Positions 44,649 through 56,466 are shown, counted from the stretch's first letter. The stretch is 64,000 nt of DNA from Armillaria gallica (GCA_037576215.1 JBANDB010000009.1:1240001-1304000), one strand, 5' to 3'. Translations and numbers: made by a program. The notes: generated by a model from the sequence alone, not told the origin.

Positions 44649-45440
44649 ATGTCGGTACCGTCGGCAGCGACCAGCTCATCAAACGAGTCACGTTCCTTTG
44701 TTGCTTTGTTTCCTCCACCATATGGCATCCACTACCGACACGTCTGCTTCAAACTTAAGAGACTCGGACGTTCTGCGGAGAAGCCGACCATATCTTTTCC
44801 ACCAGTACAAACCCCAGAAGAAGTCGCGCAAAACCTGGAAAAATTCTGTTCGCCTTTGTTCATCGTTGGGGCCAGCCCGCAGAGGTACATTGATCTTTCT
44901 TTGCGGGTGAATGTTGCATGCTAAGGTTGTTGGATGTTAGCTTCAACGCAGTTGGCTCGTCTCGATGAGAAAAATCTATCGCAGGCCCTGCTCCACCTTG
45001 AAGAGGCCATAGCTAGATTGGCAGAGACTACGAGAAAGATAGCAGAGGGTACGAGGACAATGGTAGATATCACCACAGGGAGTACGAGGAAGATGGCGGA
45101 GAGTCTGAAGAATATGGCGGAGAATACGGCGGAGAACATGAGGAAGTTGGCAGAGAGTACGCGACATATGGCAGGGAATACGACAGAAACGACAGACAGT
45201 GTTGAAAAGTGTCTGGCCGTAGTCCAAGAGAATGATGCTGCCCTCCAAGTCCTATTGGGCAAGATGGCTCCATTCTTACCTCAGAAGGTTGACAGTAACC
45301 TCACAGAGAGCGTTGGGCGAGATTTAGGTTCAATGGAGTATTCGAAGGTACGAGATAATTTCTATGCCTTACCAAGGTCTATCATTCACAGTTTGATGCA
45401 GCATATCATCCCTGTTACTTTTTCCTTGTCGCGTTGCGCC
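44649..45440 (+). CDS. putative helical protein with three 18-residue repeats (model incomplete)
   Basis: Two open stretches follow each other. 44649-44924 encodes MSVPSAATSSSNESRS and further on TPEEVAQNLEKFCSPLFIVG. 44934-45400 encodes a long amphipathic helix, ARLDEKNLSQALLHLEEA and onward. At 45036-45197 there are three successive 54-base units coding KIAEGTR.../KMAESLK.../KLAESTR..., each of 7+11 residues. I could not find splice sites joining the two parts in one frame: the good donor after SPQR and the acceptor before the second part disagree by one base. The gene may therefore start at 44934, or be frameshifted. No signal peptide or membrane segment is seen in the repeat part. Function is unknown. 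Confidence 0.45.
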
Positions 45441-46869
45441 TTTTACTTGTAGGCTTGTTCTATTGGGGCTGATTCCCGATCCCTCAGACGGGATTTCCAT
45501 TGCCTCTCGGACTTGGCTCCCTCACGGTTTACCCCTATACTCCTGTATCGGATCAAATCGTGTTCATTGATTTAGGAATGACGATGATTGATATTGAGTT
45601 CTGCTTTGAAATGGAGCGGGTGAGCATGTACCTCATACAAAGTGTGAGAAGTCTTCAGTTCTTCCGCTCATTTGTCACTTGGCTACGAAAATGCTGATAA
45701 GTAATACGCTAGCGGGATTAACTAAATGTTGGATAGGATGAATTGGGATGGCACACTTTTCTACCATCTGCGCTTGGCTATCAAATGATCGACTTTGCGA
45801 CGCGTGGAAGCTAATCAACAAACAGCTGAGGTTATGAGTTATGTGACTTGCAGAATGCTTCACAGCACTTAGTAACACCAGCAGAAGAACAAATTTCATC
45901 GTAGTCTTCGACCTTCTTCCGAGTCGACGTTGGAGTTAATGAGATCACGTGGTCACGTGGTACGTGTGCCTTCCTTATTTTGACGATCGGAACGTGGCAT
46001 TTTTTTCTTTCAATTTTCTCGCCGGCTTGCCATGCAGATTTTGGGGCTAATAATGCGCTCTCGTCTCTTCTCAGAACGGACGCGATTTCTTTGTAAGTAT
46101 ATCACCCGGGACCCACCACATACCTCGTCGGATAAGTGGTCCGAGGCCAGGAGCCTACTTTGACCCTGCTCGAATCTTTGATCCCGTTTCAGTAATGCCT
46201 GCACAAACACTAGTATTAGGATGGAGATAATGTCACCCTTTGCATCTCCGATCTCACTACGCGTCTATCTTCCGCTTCATGCGGACGCGTTTCTATGGAT
46301 ATTCTACAGGGCGGAGGCATTTTTTCAGCCGCTCCTTACGGACTCGGGATGGTCGCTCTTGCTGGCTAAAATGTTATGGTACAAGAATGTCTTATTATTA
46401 TGACTAGCGACTACGGGTCGCGTCTTTGCTTCTAGTTCAAACCTTCCGAGTCCGCTCTGTCCATCGCTCCGCGCTGATGGTATGTAAATCCATTTGGTAC
46501 TAGCCGAATCTGGCATCCTTATTTCAGAAAATCATTCCGGTACTGCTGGGCTTGAAGCTTAAAGTCTGAGGCGGTTGTCTTGTATTCTGTGCTCCGGGCT
46601 TTTCACATCTTGACAATCGGCTCGATACCACGAGACGATATTTTCCAAACACTTGGTATTGTCATATTTTCGCTAGTTTCGCGCGCACTCGTTCTTCTAA
46701 TCCTTGGTCATTTTTCATGATCTAACCGTAATCGTGCGCCGTTTCATACCTTTCTCATGTTGCTTATGAACTTATTGGTTTCTCAGTTCCGCTGTTGGGC
46801 GCCGGTGCTAGTCCCCAATTACGCCTCTATTTTCTGATAATTTCCGTTTCTTTCGAGACTCTGAGTGGA
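45441..46869. other. intergenic, no gene seen
   Basis: An open frame at 45500-45697 could be a further exon of the preceding gene, but nothing proves it. Otherwise there are only short frames on both strands without features. Confidence 0.35.
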
Positions 46870-46877
46870 TATAAAAG
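46870..46877 (+). promoter_or_regulatory. TATA box of the barwin-like gene at 46937
   Basis: TATAAAAG lies 67 bases upstream of the ATG at 46937. Clear TATA boxes are usual for strongly and conditionally expressed fungal secreted-protein genes. Confidence 0.7.
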
Positions 46878-46936
46878 CACCAAATAGCCTCTCAATATCA
46901 TCATTCGATAACCCACAAGTCTCTCGAATAGTTGAC

Positions 46937-47392
46937 ATGTTCTCTCTCAAGCAATCTGTCTTCGCTGCATTGGCTTTGTCTATCGGCATGGTCAACGCGC
47001 TGACCGGAGAAGGTAAGCGCTTCTGGTCCAGTTTTCCCTGCCGTCGTACTAACAGTGGCTCCCAGCCACTTGGTACACTCCCAATGGCGGCGTCGGGGCG
47101 TGTGGTGCGCCCTTGCAGAATTCCGACCACATCGTCGCGCTCTCTAGTGATCAGTACGCTGGAGGAGCGCACTGCTGGAAGCACATTGGCGTACACTGTA
47201 GGTTTAATCCCTTGAATTTCGGCGCCGTGCTGATTGTATAATCCATTAGACAATGGCAAATTCGTAGACGCCACCATTGGGGACCTTTGCCCTGGATGTG
47301 GTCATAACGGGCTTGATCTTTCGGAATCGGCATTCCAGAAACTCGCTCCTCTCGATGACGGGCGTATCAAGGTCACCTGGAACTACGAGTAG
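46937..47392 (+). CDS. secreted barwin/expansin-like (double-psi beta-barrel) protein
   Basis: A small secreted protein of the RlpA-like double-psi beta-barrel fold; fungal members act at cell walls or as effectors, and enzymatic activity is not shown. Three exons (46937-47012, 47066-47197, 47250-47392) give 116 residues. A signal peptide (SVFAALALSIGMVNA) is followed by ATWYTPNGGVGACG, which is the family's opening strand, then HIVALSSDQYAGGAHC, then the second half DATIGDLCPGCGHNGLDLS, which carries the typical catalytic-site aspartate region, and ends VTWNYE. Four cysteines are spaced as in the family. It is convergent with a second member at 47832-48287. Confidence 0.92.
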
Positions 47393-47831
47393 ATCTTTCA
47401 GTCTAGTTTAGTGGAAGTGAATGGTTTTCGTACAGTTTCTGTCGCTAGTAATGCAATAGTAATCCCCGACTTTGTAACAAATGCCGACGTGCTTCTAGCA
47501 GTATGCTCCTCCAGGGCACTGGTGGCCGGAGCGTGACGATATGGTCGGAAGAGCGACCCATAGTTTGAGTGATCACGAAGCAGTTGTAATAAAATTGCAA
47601 GTTAAATTATCTCTGGCGTTGGGCCTTATTCTGCTAGACAGACATGCTGCATAGTAGAGAAACCAAATGACACACTTTTGTTACCGATCTGAGGACTGCT
47701 GTCTCCAGCTCAGCTTACTACTAGCTGTGGACACTGTCGAGAGTTTGTAAGGTAGCGATCAGTGGAAATATATAAATCATTCAAGCAACAGAACTACATC
47801 TCCGCTGAGTTTTGCTAGACCCGATGGAAGC

Positions 47832-48287
47832 CTACACGTAGTTCCAAGTGACCGGGATAATTCCCTTATCAAGGCTGTCAAGCTGCTGGAACGCGTCGGC
47901 GGCGAGTTCTATCCTATTGGCAGCACAGGAGGTACACTCGTCAGCGACTTTGACCGTTACGGTCCTTCCGTTGTCTAGAGAGGTATCCATCAATCTAGAA
48001 CCAGAAAAAGAACAATTCAATTTACATTGTACCTGAATCGACTCTCCGCAATGCGCGCCACTGTCATACAGACTGATAGAAAGCGAGACACCATCAGAGT
48101 CTGCGATTACACCACAAGCACCCGGCACAAAACCGTAGGGAGTGTAGAAAGTAGCTTTTGTGCCCTCGTTAATATAGCGGTAGCGGTTACTAGAGGCTAG
48201 GAAACATATACATGGACCTGTGAACGCGTTGATCGTGACTGCGGACAAAAGAGCAACGCTGAGAGCGTAATGTTTGAGGGAGACCAT
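47832..48287 (-). CDS. secreted barwin/expansin-like protein, second copy
   Basis: Same fold family as 46937-47392, much diverged. The uninterrupted frame gives 151 residues. It has a signal peptide (ALSVALLSAVTINA), ATFYTPYGFVPGACG, VSLSISLYDSGAHCGESI, TVTVKVADECTSC, IELAADAFQQLD and the end VTWNY. Relative to family norms there is extra sequence after the signal peptide (CICFLASSNRYRY) and in the middle (VQCKLNCSFSG). Both have GT..AG-like edges, but removing either breaks the frame, so I keep one exon. The extra cysteines are unusual. It probably acts at the fungal wall or outside the cell. Confidence 0.85.
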   Translation of the reverse strand: MVSLKHYALSVALLSAVTINAFTGPCICFLASSNRYRYINEGTKATFYTPYGFVPGACGVIADSDGVSLSISLYDSGAHCGESIQVQCKLNCSFSGSRLMDTSLDNGRTVTVKVADECTSCAANRIELAADAFQQLDSLDKGIIPVTWNYV

Positions 48288-48340
48288 GGTGATGATGTAG
48301 AGAAATCAAAGGAAGGGTATAAGAGACAAGAAACAGTGTC

Positions 48341-48348
48341 CTTTTATA
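48341..48348 (-). promoter_or_regulatory. TATA box of the barwin-like gene at 48287
   Basis: TATAAAAG on the minus strand starts 61 bases upstream of the ATG at 48287. It is the same octamer at nearly the same distance as in the convergent partner gene. Confidence 0.7.
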
Positions 48349-48399
48349 AAGATGAGCGACCTCGAACAGAACCGACTCGGATGTCATAAAAGTAAAACC

Positions 48400-51012
48400 A
48401 CCTAGAGATGAGGTTCCGAAGGGTTCCGCGGCTGACGAACAGATAGTTCAGGCCGCGGCAGCGAGACTTCCGTTGTAGCAAATTATTCCCGAAATTTTAG
48501 AAAAAGCGGAATCTACCCTCTTGTATCAGTGGCGGCATCTTGAAAATCCTGAGGAGAATTATGACCGTCAAATGGTTGCACACTCATGGAGTAAGTTCGC
48601 GCGTCACAACGGCAATCCGTACATCCGTCACAGAACTATATGATATGGTCTGACAAGAGTATGATGCCAGCTGATACGCAGATATATATCCGTGGAACAG
48701 ACGACATGCATTGTTTCCGAGAGACGAAGCCCAGTCATTCGCTTGAGTCAATAAAGGCCTGGAATAAATTCATAGTAGGTGTGGCAACTGCCTAGTAGTA
48801 CAAACTTTTGCCAATGTCCTTTGCACAATGCTGGACCGCGACGGTTACCGGATGCAGACGTTTTGTAAGTTCGAGCCTTAAATTCTGGAAGGAAGGAAGG
48901 ATTACATAGGTAAAGTACTTGGTGCTTCAGGTTGAAGTTTCGCCAAACGATGATGAGGCGGCCAGGGTCATGGTAGCGGATCAGTTTAGTTGCTTTACCC
49001 GGGTTATCTTAGGAGCTCTTACGTTATCACCACCATCGCCGCCGCCACAGGGTAAAACCCTCAAATTGTTGTGCACGATGTTCTATAGCGCTTGAAGTGT
49101 GGAAAGAATGAGATGCGACTCGTCTGAGCCGAAGCCTCCGTCAATTGGGTCTCTGTGAGGAGTTTACATCCAAGCTTTCTGTTATGCAAGCTTCTCACTT
49201 CTAGTAGGTCACCCATGTTGCATGCAGCAAAATATTCACCCTGTCCTTTGTCCATGACCTCAGGTGCTTCTTAGCTGGGTTATGCAGGAGCACGAACGGC
49301 ATGTAAGTGGATTCTTGTTCACGTTTGACGATGGCTCTCTAATATTCTTTCTGCGCCGATATAGTCAGTCATAACGATCTTTGGTAACATAGCAGCAATT
49401 TAGAGGTCTATAATCTGACCAATACGATACTAAGAGGTGGAGGTCGTCAAGTGTGTGCTTTTGGTCCATTTTTTGGACCTACTGTTCATCTGTGCCTCCT
49501 TACAGCCTCTTACTGGCGCAGTTTCTCGTTGCATCTTTACCGCTTGAGTGACCTCGGCATGGCATATTTCCTTTGGCAAAAGGATAGCGTTTGCGTGGGT
49601 TCCAAGCTTTATCAATGACCTGTGCAAGTGTGGCAGGTCAAATGCCTATGGGTGAGCTTTCGAAGTCTAGGCGACCGATTCGCGTCCTCGAGCTCGTAGA
49701 AAATTTCTATGTTTAGCTCGTCTCCGACGGCAAGATCTGAACTCAGACAACGACCATCAACACGGTGTAGTCTCTTAGATCCTTATTGACTTCCCGTTAA
49801 CATCCACAGTCTATGTCTTCTATTCCCCAGCTCACTGACTTTCTCGTCTTGTACAACAACGACAGGGTACCTCATCCTAAGAAATTGGTATGTCGTCGTT
49901 TGTATAGAAGAGATTTGCATCTATGATACGGCGCAGAATGATACGACGATGCTGGTCGTACTGGTATCGCTACCAGTTCAGTGAACTGCAACAAGTCAGA
50001 GTCATGCTTGAAATCGCTAAGTTTCTTCTAACAATTGTACGGCAGCGTGACAAAATCATTGTCTGCGGCAGATACAGAACACCCTTGTCAAGTGGTACAT
50101 CAGCGGATCTGACGTCCTCAGATGGAAGTGTTACGTGGTAACATACTCCCGATTTACCGAGATTGAAGGGGTAACCTATATTTCTTTCAACGCTTGTGTT
50201 TCGCCAGGGTAGTTGGACGTTAAAGTTCAATGCCACCGAGGACCGCCTATGGAGTTCGCATTCGCATAACCATCACCTTGGACTTATCCACATTTTCTCC
50301 GCTTGGATCCTTCAATGATTATCACTGAAAACAACTTGAAAAATTTATTGTAAACCGTCGAACAGATAAGGGTTAACCGAAGGAGCTCCCGGCTGCGGAA
50401 CCTCCGCATCCTACGTACTATCCGCTGCTTTGAACGCGCTCCGCCCTTCCGTGATCACGATTCCGAGAAAATCAAAATCACAAAACGTCATGGTCTTTCC
50501 AACATAAATACCGTAGTGTCACCATACAGGTGAATAAAGATCCTTGTCAATGGAAACATGATTTTATTTTCCCATTGCATGAGTTATATGGAATTGCGCA
50601 TATGCCTACAATTGTGACCATCTCGGCAATAACTTAGGTTTGATGGACTACCATGGGTCTCGGCATCTGCTATGATTGAAGGCAGTGAGAATTCAGAAAG
50701 GTCACCGTTCGTTCTTGACCGCCTTCTTTCCTCGATACCCTGGTCAGTTCGACACCCTCGCTTTTCATGTGGGTGCAAATTAGGGTTTGATATCCATGGA
50801 ACCTGCATTCTTTGAGACCTGAATCCTTCGAGTTGTTCACTCGGCTTCCAGGAATCGGCGTCCCTTCCATGTCACAGGTCTCCAAGTACCTCCACTATCC
50901 CCGATATGCGCTAAATCCTTCAAATTCGCCCTGGCAATTGAACACTCTGGTCTTGTCAAATGAAGGCTTTCCATCCTGTTAAGGCGGTCATCGACATTAC
51001 CCCAAACCCTCA
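48400..51012. other. intergenic, no supported gene
   Basis: Only short frames. The minus frames at 49430-49627 and 49970-50236 are interrupted and faintly resemble decayed retroelement coding sequence, but no reverse-transcriptase motif can be shown. Treated as unannotated. Confidence 0.35.
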
Positions 51013-51547
51013 ATGACTCGCGGACGCAAAAAGGACCCCACCATCCCAATAACCCGCTCATTGGCTCAACAGCGCGACTACCGTGCTCGCAGAGCACAAT
51101 ACATCGCCGACCTTGAAAAGAAGTGCCATCTTCTCGAGATGGAGAATTATGACCTCCGACAAGAGCTGAGGTATCTGAGCGTGCCAAGCCCATATGTCGT
51201 GAGTCGCAGAACCCGAGTTGCAAAGTGGATATATTCTCATTTAGTCCACTCTTGTATTGATGTAGAACCCAGCATCCGGACACGACCTATCTCCTCTGAC
51301 AGACATGGAGCGGTTCAAAACTGCAACCGCTCTCTCAGACGCGGCGCCGAGACCCCGACTCGGAAATACACCTTCCCTCCCTTCCTCTTCAACCCCTTCT
51401 CTGGCGCCGTCTTCTCCAACAAACTCCCATACTACCGCTGAAGTCGAGGAGAGCGACGTGCCTCCAAAGTCAAAAGTATGCAGACGCGTTCCCAGATTCC
51501 CAAGAGACCTTTTGCATGATGAAGATGAATCGGAAGGCCGTGTATAG
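51013..51547 (+). CDS. bZIP transcription factor, short agaricomycete type
   Basis: A DNA-binding nuclear protein of 155 residues in two exons (51013-51198 and 51266-51547), joined at a GTGAGT donor and a TAG acceptor. The N-terminus MTRGRKKDPTIPITRSLAQQ runs into the basic region QRDYRARRAQYIADLE and a short leucine zipper (LEKKCHLLEMENYDLRQEL). The second exon begins NPASGHDLSPLTDME, a stretch I associate with this agaricomycete bZIP type, which supports the splice. It ends with a serine/proline-rich part and an acidic tail. The zipper is short, so a heterodimer partner is likely (inference). It is convergent with the gene at 51874-53106. Confidence 0.85.
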
Positions 51548-51873
51548 GTAGGTGCTCACGAGTTTCGCATTTGCTTTCGTGGATACCTATGCTCTGTTAT
51601 AGAATTTGCGGCAATAGATGGCAGCATGTAGCGAGCTCTTCCTGACAGGATGATTGCGCCCGACGTCCCTCGTTCGACGACGCCGTGTGACACTATCTAC
51701 CTGCCTACCATACATTACTTACCCTGGACTGTCATAAAGTTTAAATACCTGCATGGCCTAATAATACGATCTGCCAAACAAAAGACCTTCACTCTATTAC
51801 AAGTGCCATATATCATCAAACTTGTACATCAAAAAATATATACGTGTAGAAAAAGTGTAGATATGAGAGCCGT

Positions 51874-53106
51874 TCAAGAGAGTAAACTGTAGACGTTAGA
51901 CACATGCGGCTCCGGTGAGCCTGGCTGCTGGTTCGTACGACTGGCACCGCCTAGTGCTGAAACACCTCTATGGGTTACGTGGGTTCGACGAGAAGGTGAC
52001 CTTGATGACCCTCCTCTCTGCGCGTCCCTCTTCGCCATCTGTACACGTTCCATGAGCACGTCGTAGTGTTTCTGAAGACGATTGTATTTCTTCAGGAGCG
52101 CCTCATAAGCCCTTTTCCACCCCGGGTTTTCTTCTGTGTTACCATGAGTTTCTTTGTTGGTTCGCTTGCGACGCTTAGCCGGCGGGGAGTTGGCGTAGGA
52201 CGGAGTATTATGTGCCGACGGCCTCGGTCGGGGGCGAAGTGAATATTTCTCACTGCGATTTGGTGTTTGTGGGAGAGCCTGAGACGAGCAAAGAGGGCTA
52301 TGGAATATACCCTCCCGGTTGGTAGTATTGCTATCTTCATCTTCATCCATATATGCGGGTCCTGGCAGGAAGTTTGTCGACGAAAAGTCGAAGAGATGTG
52401 TGATGTCGATAGCGCTAGCTGCCTGATAAGTCAAAATTAGAATTGAAATATGCAGGTGTTTCCAAGGGCAACGCACGGTAGAACTCGCAAAGGGATCGCC
52501 ATTGTTCTGTGACGTGAAGATATTCTGTGGGCGGAAATTAGGTCGACGAATATTCCAGGGAAAAAGGGGGAAACACAAACACACTCGACATACCGCGTCA
52601 TCTGATTCCGAGTCTGATCCTGTCAAATCGATTGGTTCTTGCTTCACGGGCTTCTTAGCCTGCAGATTTCAATTAGAACGATTATGGAGGGTAGTGCACA
52701 GGTCCACATACATCCAACGGAACATGATCTTCGTCTAGTATGGTGAGGTCGATTGCCTCTTGCTTCACTGATTCGTATTTGATCTAGCACAGAAAAATTA
52801 AACCGGTGAGCTCGATATTGCAGCTAAGGGCTATTCATACATCGCTGAAACCGTCCGTGGTTGTAGGTTTCACGATCTGCGAATTTTAGGTGAGATAAGC
52901 TGTAGTAGTATATGGGAGGCAGCGAAAACAAACTAGGCTACCTTAGCGGACGGAACGTCTTCATTTGAATTAAGAGTAGATATCTCGTTTCTGGCGTCTT
53001 GTACCTGGTGTGGCAAGGTTAGAGAACCAGACGGATTAGCGGTCGGCACGTAGTCCTTTGCAGGGTAGTCGTCGTCGTCCAAGAGGATGATTTTACGGAT
53101 CTCCAT
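51874..53106 (-). CDS. nuclear protein with repeated SUMO-type motifs and a C-terminal coiled coil
   Basis: No named family recognised. Six exons on the minus strand (53106-52942, 52876-52841, 52783-52712, 52659-52594, 52524-52477, 52422-51874) give 311 residues. Near the N-terminus is IILLDDDD (residues 6-13). Exons 3 and 4 each carry the same phrase, VKQE.IDLT followed by acidic residues (residues 73-85 and 96-112). VKQE fits the SUMO acceptor consensus (hydrophobic-K-x-E). IDLT plus acid, and IILL plus acid, fit SUMO-interacting motifs. A basic PAKRRKRTNK stretch suggests nuclear import, followed by a coiled coil (about WKRAYEALLKKYNRLQKHY) and a serine/arginine tail. I infer a SUMO-linked nuclear or chromatin role. 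Confidence 0.78.
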
Positions 53107-53429
53107 ATTACTTGGAGATAGTCGTGGGGGCGAAGAAGGAAAAAGTACTGAAAGAGACGGTGCAGCGCAGGTTCCATTATATTATTCAGAGAAGAAACAC
53201 GAAGATGTCAGGAAACGAAACCCAAAAAATTCTCATGGTTCTGGCCAGCCCAATACGGGAAAGAACTTGCCAAAACCATCGTCCCTGGTCCTTCCAATTA
53301 TGATGACCGGAATGTGTGCTTGCATCCTACACTGTACAGGCACGAATTTCGAAAACGCCAATTTCATTGTGCACCGAGCTCGCATTCCTACAGCAGGCCG
53401 GTAGCGATGCAATGGATATCTTTAAAAAG

Positions 53430-53880
53430 TTTCAACTATCGTGATAGGTCGCAGAAGTGTGTGAATCTGCGTTCCATCTGATGCGACCAAACATTCTTCC
53501 TTTGAGGTTCGATCACGTCATGGTCGGTGCCGGGAATCAACAGCATGTGATGGTACACCTCTGGAGCGTGCAGGTTTACATATGAAAACATACGAACTAG
53601 AATAGAATCAGGTAGAAATGTAGTCCCATTGAGAATATCCTTAATTTTTCCGGAAGAAACATGTTGCCACGATCTTTTCATGGAATGCAGCGCAGGAATG
53701 CCGGGTCGAATTGCCATTCTATGTTGAGAAATGCAGTGGCAGATAAGAATGTCAGTCTTGCACAGCGTGGGTCCAAGATGACCACCTACGAGAAGACGGC
53801 GCGGAATCGTAAAAACCATTCATTTCGAAGAAGCGATCGGACAGGAATGGTGTATAGGAGGCAATTCGAGAGAAGAGTGA
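53430..53880 (-). pseudogene. FunK1 kinase relic: gene ends joined, kinase core deleted
   Basis: The minus-strand sequence starting near 53820 matches the 5' end of the FunK1 gene region near 60460 (ATG, then ACCCACGCT against ACTCACGCT, and so on). After about 150 bases it switches to sequence like the FunK1 3' end: GATATTCTCAAT here against GACATTCTCAAT near 58390. Roughly 2 kb of kinase coding sequence is missing between. Flanks on both sides (to about 54500) also match the FunK1 locus. It cannot encode a kinase. Confidence 0.65.
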
Positions 53881-54235
53881 CAAATATATGAGGTCAGCCG
53901 TGCAGGTCCAGAAATCTTTCCTTGTGTGTGGTGACTGAAGCTTGACCGCAATTTAAGTTCCCAAGCGATGGTCATATAGTCGCTTGGCTCCTGTCGATGA
54001 TCATCGATCATCGCTGATACACCTAAGACTGTCCCATGGACCGGACGCCTCGATATGGTAGAGTGTTGTGAGTGTGGTACGCAACTACACTTGTTGCTGG
54101 AAATATGATAAAGCCTAAGACGTTGTGCAAGACCCTTCGAGAACCCCAGCAGTTCGCCATTAGCTAGTGGATAGATTGGATCCCCATGGCCAGTGGTATG
54201 ATAAAAATTCATTGATAAAAACATGAGTTCGTAGG

Positions 54236-54500
54236 CTATGCCACCAGAGATGGTGGCAACAGGCGTCGCGTACCCTTCATAGCACACTTGCCCTGCGCGC
54301 CCCTAGTTGCGCGCCCAAGAAAGTCTACGAAGACAGCGACCGCCGTAGTCGTCGCTTTGAGCAACCCCGACGACCACAGAACGACCTGAAGCCTGTTAGC
54401 TGAAGAGTAAACCCATGAAAATTCCAGAAAAAAGGGCGTACCGTTCTCTGGCATTCCATCGATCTCGTACATAAGAATCCAGCAAGCCATACAGTGACGA
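54236..54500 (-). other. fragment homologous to about 60840-61200
   Basis: The minus frame reads ACWILMYEIDGMPENG then, after a likely intron, ATTTAVAVFVDFLGRA. The corresponding sequence beside the intact FunK1 locus reads CHILVYGIAKTK and continues in decayed form. It marks the far end of the duplicated FunK1 segment. The gene it came from is not recognised. Confidence 0.4.
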
Positions 54501-56458
54501 GGAGGCTCTTTCTGCGGCGTACAGCTGGAAAATATTTATCCTTGATGGTGATGCTGAGGAATCCGTGATGCCGGGGTCCTAGCCATTTGCCTGGCGGTAT
54601 TGACCAGACTAATATCTGATCCGCAGGCTCCGCAAAGATAGGAAGAAAATACGTCTATATCGTCATCTTTCCGGAGGACTGGACTTGGGTAGTGGGAAGA
54701 GCAAAGCAAGGTGGATTACCTTTTCTAGAATATTTTGTTTATTTATACAATTCTGCATCTAGCACGTTTGTCCAAAACTCCCTTGACGTTGAAACAACGC
54801 CCTCAGATCTCAGATGCGACAATAATATTGTTCGATCACCTTCCTCCTTCCTTCAATAGAATTTTGTGGGCGAAAATATGAACCAAATAAATCGGCGAAA
54901 TCAAAAGAAAATTACCTCGGTTCATGACTCATCACCAAGCGGCACCCTCGTCGTATCTTCGACGGCGAAAGTGGGAGATGCACGATGCCGGGCTCCTACT
55001 TTGGCTGCATGGCGTGGCAGAGCCCACTGTTGGTACGGGATGCGGCGGTCATGTTTATAGCCATTTCGAGCCCGTCCGTACCAACTTGAAGTCTGCTCTA
55101 CTTCTTTACTGGACAGTTCACCCACCTGTTATTTGTTCACCGAAGGGGACGGGGACGCGATAGCTCCGTCGCTAGCCTGTTTGCCGTACCCCGGAGTTTA
55201 TCAGCAATGCCTAAATCCGATGTCGTTAACTGCCATCACGGTCTTTCGCCTTCAAGAACGTAGCTCGACTCGCTTCACTCTGCCCTCCCACCCTTATCCC
55301 CTACCGTCGCCCCTACTTGTCCATCTCCTGTACATCTCAGTTCTCATTCATGGACCTGCTTCATCTGTATGGATCATCCATCCGTCTCTCGTCACCGGAG
55401 TCGTGGCCCGGTTCATCGTCGACTTCCTGGGTTCCGTTAGTGGGCCTTTCTACTGCAAACTACGGTCGATATCGGATCTTCGGAAGAATATCGCCTTAAG
55501 TACAAGTCGAAGCTCGATTAAACCTAATATAAGGCACAGACAAGCTCTAGGACTGCAGTGGGTTGATCAATCTTTGTTCATTTTTCATTTACGTTCTGTG
55601 CAGTGTCTCATGCCCCGGACTTAAGGCCGACTTGTGCATGTCAAGCTCGTGAATCAGTTCAGTGAAACTGAAAGATACACAGACACAATCGTTGTCACAG
55701 CCGCCAATGCCAGAATACCGGTGTTACAAAGCGCATCTCTCATATCTATGTTCTTGTTCATTGAAATGATTTTGAAATCTACTTCGCCGTTCTTCTGGAA
55801 CACCTTGTGGATACCAATGTATTCATCTATCCTTTCACTCGTTAGTTGCTTAGTATCGGTCAAATCTGTGGGATGATTGTTGCTGCTATCACGGTCAGGT
55901 TCAAGTTCCTGCGCGCTGCGATACTACCGCATCGGTTGACTCAAACACCGTGCGTTTTACTAGTCAGCGCTCACTACTATGATTTTGAGTAGTTGGGTCT
56001 CGGATTACCTCCTTCGGAAGGCTTCATGCTGGACTTCTAGCGTCAATGACTTGCGTCGCCATCTCTTACCCCATGTCTTTGGTCTGCCCGTAGAACAAAT
56101 GTCTCAGCCTCATCAGAGTTCGGACTCCTGCTCGGAAAAGTGGAAGCTCATTCCATCGCAGGCTGTATATTGAAAGACGTGTATCTACAGGTGAACCACA
56201 ATCTCGACGTTTAATTGTAAATCACTAAACAACCAGTAGCTTTTTCATGTTTCTGTTTAGAAGACCAATGGAGTTCGTCATTGAGCTGATGGCGTAAAGA
56301 TTGGATCTTCTACTCTTCTAACGAACACATGCCTGGTCCCACGCCTTGAACTCAACCGCAGAAAGGCTCTGGAATCATCTGTGATCCCCTGGCAGTCTCG
56401 CGCCCAGGCCCCATCACTGTCGATGAACTGATGTGCGATGTCCGTTGTGCGGTAGTAC
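54501..56458. other. intergenic, no supported gene
   Basis: The longest frame (55133-55624, plus) has low-complexity hydrophobic content with no motif. A minus frame at 55654-55863 contains one hydrophobic stretch but no support. Left unannotated. Confidence 0.35.
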
Positions 56459-56466
56459 TATATAAG
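56459..56466 (+). promoter_or_regulatory. TATA box of the seven-TM gene at 56522
   Basis: TATATAAG lies 63 bases upstream of the ATG at 56522. A weaker TATACATAAAAG-like element is at 62191, 54 bases ahead of the paralogue's ATG. Confidence 0.55.

Noticed and set aside
49430..50340. Possible decayed non-LTR reverse transcriptase
   Set aside because: Frames are short and broken, and no catalytic aspartate motif or poly-A end could be identified.
55133..55624. 163-codon plus-strand ORF
   Set aside because: Low-complexity hydrophobic translation without motifs, and no duplicate or splice support.
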